From DATJLY01 sp035518375 (GTDB lineage Bacteria; Pseudomonadota; Alphaproteobacteria; ATCC43930; CGMCC-115725): a DNA stretch of 42,946 nt. A program made the position numbers and the translations under genes. The stretch lies in the NCBI GenBank assembly GCA_035518375.1, contig DATIXQ010000134.1, positions 1 through 42,946 of the forward strand. The letters are read 5' to 3'. Below, piece by piece: positions 40,794 to 42,946 of the stretch; within the stretch, counting starts at the first letter, position 1, and each line of letters begins with the position of its first letter. Below the pieces are notes generated by a model. It had not been told where the DNA came from. It saw nothing but the letters and a program-made list of their open reading frames with translations, and did not search any database.

Positions 40794-42338
40794 ATGAACG
40801 ACGAAATCGATGATCAAACGGGCAGCGGACCGCACGATCCGTTGCCGGCCAGCTTTTACGTAGCGATGATGGAGTCGTCGGAGGACGCCATCGTCACCGA
40901 GACGCTTGACGGCATCGTGACGAGCTGGAACCGCGCGGCTGAGCGCATGTTCGGCTTCACCGCCGCCGAGATGATCGGGCGTGCCGTGACGGTGATAGCC
41001 CCGGGTCGCGAGGAAGAGTCGGCACGTCTGCGCGCGCGCATCAAGGCGGGTGAGCGCATTGCGCATCACGAGACGATAAGGCAGCGCAAAGACGGCCAAA
41101 CAGTCGCCATATCGCTCTCGATCTCGCCCTTGCGCGACGCGGTGGGCCACCTCCTCGGCGCGATCCGCATCTCCCACAACATCACCGAGGAACGCCGCCT
41201 GCGCTTGGAGAACGCAGAACGCGAAGGGCTTCTGCTATCAATTCTCGAGACGATCCCCGACGCGCTCATCGTGATCGACGAGCGCGGCACGATCCAGTCG
41301 TTCAGTACGGCGGCGGAGCGTCTGTTCGGCTACCGCGCGGATGAGGTGTCCGGGCAGAACGTCAAGGTTCTGATGCCGTCGCCGCACCAAGAGCATCATG
41401 ACGATTACCTGCACCGCTATATGACGACCGGTGAGCGTCGTATCATCGGCACCGGCCGCGTCGTTGCCGGATTGCGCAAGGACGGAACCACATTCCCCAT
41501 GGAGCTCTCCGTCGGCGAAGTCACCCGTGCCGGGCGCCGTCTCTTCACCGGGTTCGTGCGCGACCTGACGCAGCGACAAACTGCCGAGCGGCGCATCCAA
41601 GAGCTGCAGTCGGAACTGCTTCACGTTGCGCGTCTCACCGAGATGGGGCAGATGGCTTCGGGCCTTGCCCACGAGTTGAACCAGCCACTGACCGCCGCGG
41701 CCAATTACCTCCAGGCCCTGCGGCGGCTCGTCGATCGCGGCGACGAAAGCTCGCTTGCCCGCGCGAGGAGTGCTGCCGAGAGTGCGGTCGGCCAAGTGGC
41801 GCGCGCCGGCGAGATCATCCGCCGTCTTCGTGAATTCGTGAAAAAGTCGGAACCGGAGCGGCGCGAGGAAAGTATCGTCAGCCTCATCGAAGAGGCGAGC
41901 GGCCTTGCCCTCATTGGCGCACGCGAGTACGGGATCGAGGTGCGGTTCCGCACGGCATCGGAACTGCCGCTGGCATTCGTCGACAAGGTCCAGGTTCAGC
42001 AGGTGCTGGTCAATCTTATCCGCAACGCCGTCGAGGCGATGCAGGCCAGTCCGCGCCGCAGCATCGTCGTCGAGACGCACCTGGACGGCGAAGGCCTCAT
42101 TCGGGTCGGCGTTCTGGACAGCGGACCGGGCATAGCCCCGGAGGTCCTGGAAAGGCTTTTCCAGCCCTTCGTCACCACGAAGGCACAGGGCATGGGCGTC
42201 GGCCTATCGCTCTGCCGGGCCATCATCGAGGCGCATGGGGGCCGGCTTTGGGCCGAGCCCAACCCCGACGGGGGTGCCATTTTCCGATTCACTGTGCCCC
42301 CGGTCGAAGGGTCGGACGGCGCCGTCACGGCCCCTTAA
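40794..42338 (+). CDS. fixL: FixL-type oxygen-sensing PAS histidine kinase
   Basis: A 514-residue kinase with two PAS domains (about 20-135 and 146-262), a HisKA domain with phospho-His293 in GLAHELNQPLTAAANYL, and a HATPase domain (NLIRNAVEAM, DSGPGIAPEV, GMGVGLSLCRAIIEAHGG). The second PAS matches the FixL heme-PAS: DALIVIDERGTIQSFSTAAERLFGY, a proximal His candidate at 202 (HHDDYL) and the conserved Arg222 in IIGTGR that contacts bound O2. So it is a soluble, probably heme-binding oxygen sensor, active when oxygen falls. There are no membrane helices. A FixJ-type regulator lies at 38310-38924 and receiver-only proteins at 33411 and 42435. Confidence 0.93.
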   Translation: MNDEIDDQTGSGPHDPLPASFYVAMMESSEDAIVTETLDGIVTSWNRAAERMFGFTAAEMIGRAVTVIAPGREEESARLRARIKAGERIAHHETIRQRKDGQTVAISLSISPLRDAVGHLLGAIRISHNITEERRLRLENAEREGLLLSILETIPDALIVIDERGTIQSFSTAAERLFGYRADEVSGQNVKVLMPSPHQEHHDDYLHRYMTTGERRIIGTGRVVAGLRKDGTTFPMELSVGEVTRAGRRLFTGFVRDLTQRQTAERRIQELQSELLHVARLTEMGQMASGLAHELNQPLTAAANYLQALRRLVDRGDESSLARARSAAESAVGQVARAGEIIRRLREFVKKSEPERREESIVSLIEEASGLALIGAREYGIEVRFRTASELPLAFVDKVQVQQVLVNLIRNAVEAMQASPRRSIVVETHLDGEGLIRVGVLDSGPGIAPEVLERLFQPFVTTKAQGMGVGLSLCRAIIEAHGGRLWAEPNPDGGAIFRFTVPPVEGSDGAVTAP

Positions 42339-42434
42339 CCACCCCCCATCCGCATTATCCCTTATAGCGGAACCGGACTCCCCGGCTCATATGTTGGCCA
42401 CAAGAAAAGGCCGCCGGCGGGCGTGGGTCGGCTC

Positions 42435-42806
42435 ATGGACATGATGATCTTTATCGTCGATGACGACGAAGCTGTGCGTGACTCGCTCGGCCTTCTTGTC
42501 GAAACGCACGAAATGCAGGTGGAAACCTTTGCCTCGACCGAGGAATTCGTGCGCGCCTACCGTCCTCACGCGAGACAGTGCCTGGTTCTCGATCAGCATT
42601 TGCAGGGCATGAAAACCGGGCTCGATTTTCTCGGCTCGGCGGACTGGGCCGCGATGCGTATGCCGGTCATCTTGATGACTGGCCGCGGCGACGACGAGAT
42701 CAGGGCGCGCGCCCACGCCGCCGGCGTGGCGGCCTATCTCGATAAGCCGATCGACGCCGACCGCCTCATCGCCGCGATCGAGAGCGCCGTCGGCCCCGCG
42801 GCCTGA
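42435..42806 (+). CDS. Receiver-only response regulator (second)
   Basis: A 123-residue receiver domain read from ATG 42435; an in-frame GTG at 42423 would add four residues. Acidic pocket IFIVDDDEAV, phosphoacceptor Asp53 in CLVLDQHLQG, Thr82 in MTGRG, Lys104 in YLDKPID. No output domain. It begins 96 bp after the kinase stop on the same strand, so it is a natural substrate of the FixL-type protein, possibly as a competing phosphate sink like the FixT-type or receiver-only modulators. The partner relation is inferred. Confidence 0.85.
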   Translation: MDMMIFIVDDDEAVRDSLGLLVETHEMQVETFASTEEFVRAYRPHARQCLVLDQHLQGMKTGLDFLGSADWAAMRMPVILMTGRGDDEIRARAHAAGVAAYLDKPIDADRLIAAIESAVGPAA

Positions 42807-42879
42807 CGCTCATACGCGCAATTACTTACGCATAATCCCGAATTTCCGGCCGCGCAAAAGCGCAGTACCTCTTTGCGCG

Positions 42880-42900
42880 CGGACGGGCGAAAGCCGTCCG
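42880..42900. promoter_or_regulatory. GNRA-type hairpin in the leader before the last gene
   Basis: CGGACGGGC and GCCGTCCG pair around a GAAA loop with one bulged G. It ends 25 bp before the ATG at 42926. It could be a leader hairpin or, less likely, a terminator of the preceding gene; no T-run follows. Confidence 0.35.
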
Positions 42901-42925
42901 GCACTTGCGAGCAGGGAGATCGAAT

Positions 42926-42946
42926 ATGCGAGAGCTCAGGAGCCGT
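42926..42946 (+). CDS. Start of an unidentified gene (cut by window edge)
   Basis: An ATG at 42926 with GGGAG about 8 bp upstream opens MRELRSR before the window ends. Too short to identify. The leader carries the hairpin at 42880-42900. Confidence 0.4.

Noticed and set aside
42827..42836. TTACGCATAA, also present at 2695-2704 upstream of the giant gene
   Set aside because: A shared decamer at two sites with different spacing to other features is too little to call a motif.
1..42946. Search for tRNA, rRNA, CRISPR arrays, IS elements and phage attachment sites
   Set aside because: No cloverleaf, rRNA-like block, regular direct-repeat array, transposase or integrase was recognised by reading.

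Overview
This is a GC-rich window with alphaproteobacterial character. The FixL/FixJ-type oxygen-sensing proteins, the FixK2-like operators and the gene families point to Alphaproteobacteria, probably Hyphomicrobiales or a relative; genus cannot be read from the sequence. No rRNA, tRNA, CRISPR array or insertion sequence was seen. Coding is dense, and short (4 bp) overlaps are common inside operons.

Layout. (A) 1-2470: an aromatic-catabolism fragment. It holds a truncated FAD monooxygenase on the minus strand, diverging from a two-gene unit of an ACMSD-like amidohydrolase and a LigB-type extradiol dioxygenase. (B) 2471-8754: a 1932-residue secreted-type S8 serine peptidase with RTX-like and tandem 180-residue repeats, preceded by a 12-bp inverted repeat. 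(C) 8755-13932, minus strand: a YbhGFSR-like exporter (HlyD protein, two separate ATPases, two ABC-2 permeases). (D) 14065-21044: a solitary GroEL paralogue diverging from a small unknown protein and ChaB, then a polX / cysteine desulfurase / PRPP synthetase / phosphoribosyltransferase operon. (E) 21041-28152: a minus-strand APH-like kinase and nicotinate phosphoribosyltransferase pair, diverging from 2-oxoacid dehydrogenase E1alpha-E1beta-E2 plus an amino acid dehydrogenase. (F) 28240-33791: a Tat-type nitroreductase, an Fpg/Nei glycosylase, a CBS-BON protein, an ADP-forming acyl-CoA synthetase fused to a GNAT domain, and a receiver-only regulator. (G) 33860-38286: an operon of a universal stress protein, an unknown protein, a 57-residue membrane peptide, a ba3-type oxidase (subunits II and I) and a diheme cytochrome c. 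(H) 38310-42946: FixJ, two small unknown proteins, a second stress protein, a FixL-type heme-PAS histidine kinase, a second receiver-only regulator and the first codons of a further gene.

The unifying signal is a set of thirteen 14-bp palindromes between 13991 and 39784, one or two in nearly every promoter region of parts C-H and none found upstream of the genes in parts A-B. They fit TTG(A/C)-N6-(T/G)CAA, the FixK2/FNR-type operator, and most are centred 57-67 bp upstream of the start codon. With FixL and FixJ at the right end, I read about 26 kb as a low-oxygen survival island: chaperone, DNA repair, NAD and PRPP supply, oxoacid oxidation, substrate-level ATP formation from acyl-CoA, a probably high-affinity oxidase, stress proteins and an exporter. 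Its content resembles the Mycobacterium tuberculosis DosR dormancy regulon (Usp, CBS, nitroreductase, PncB2, phosphoribosyltransferase, Rv2004c-like kinase, heme sensor kinase), but uses a different regulator. No fixK gene is present in the window.
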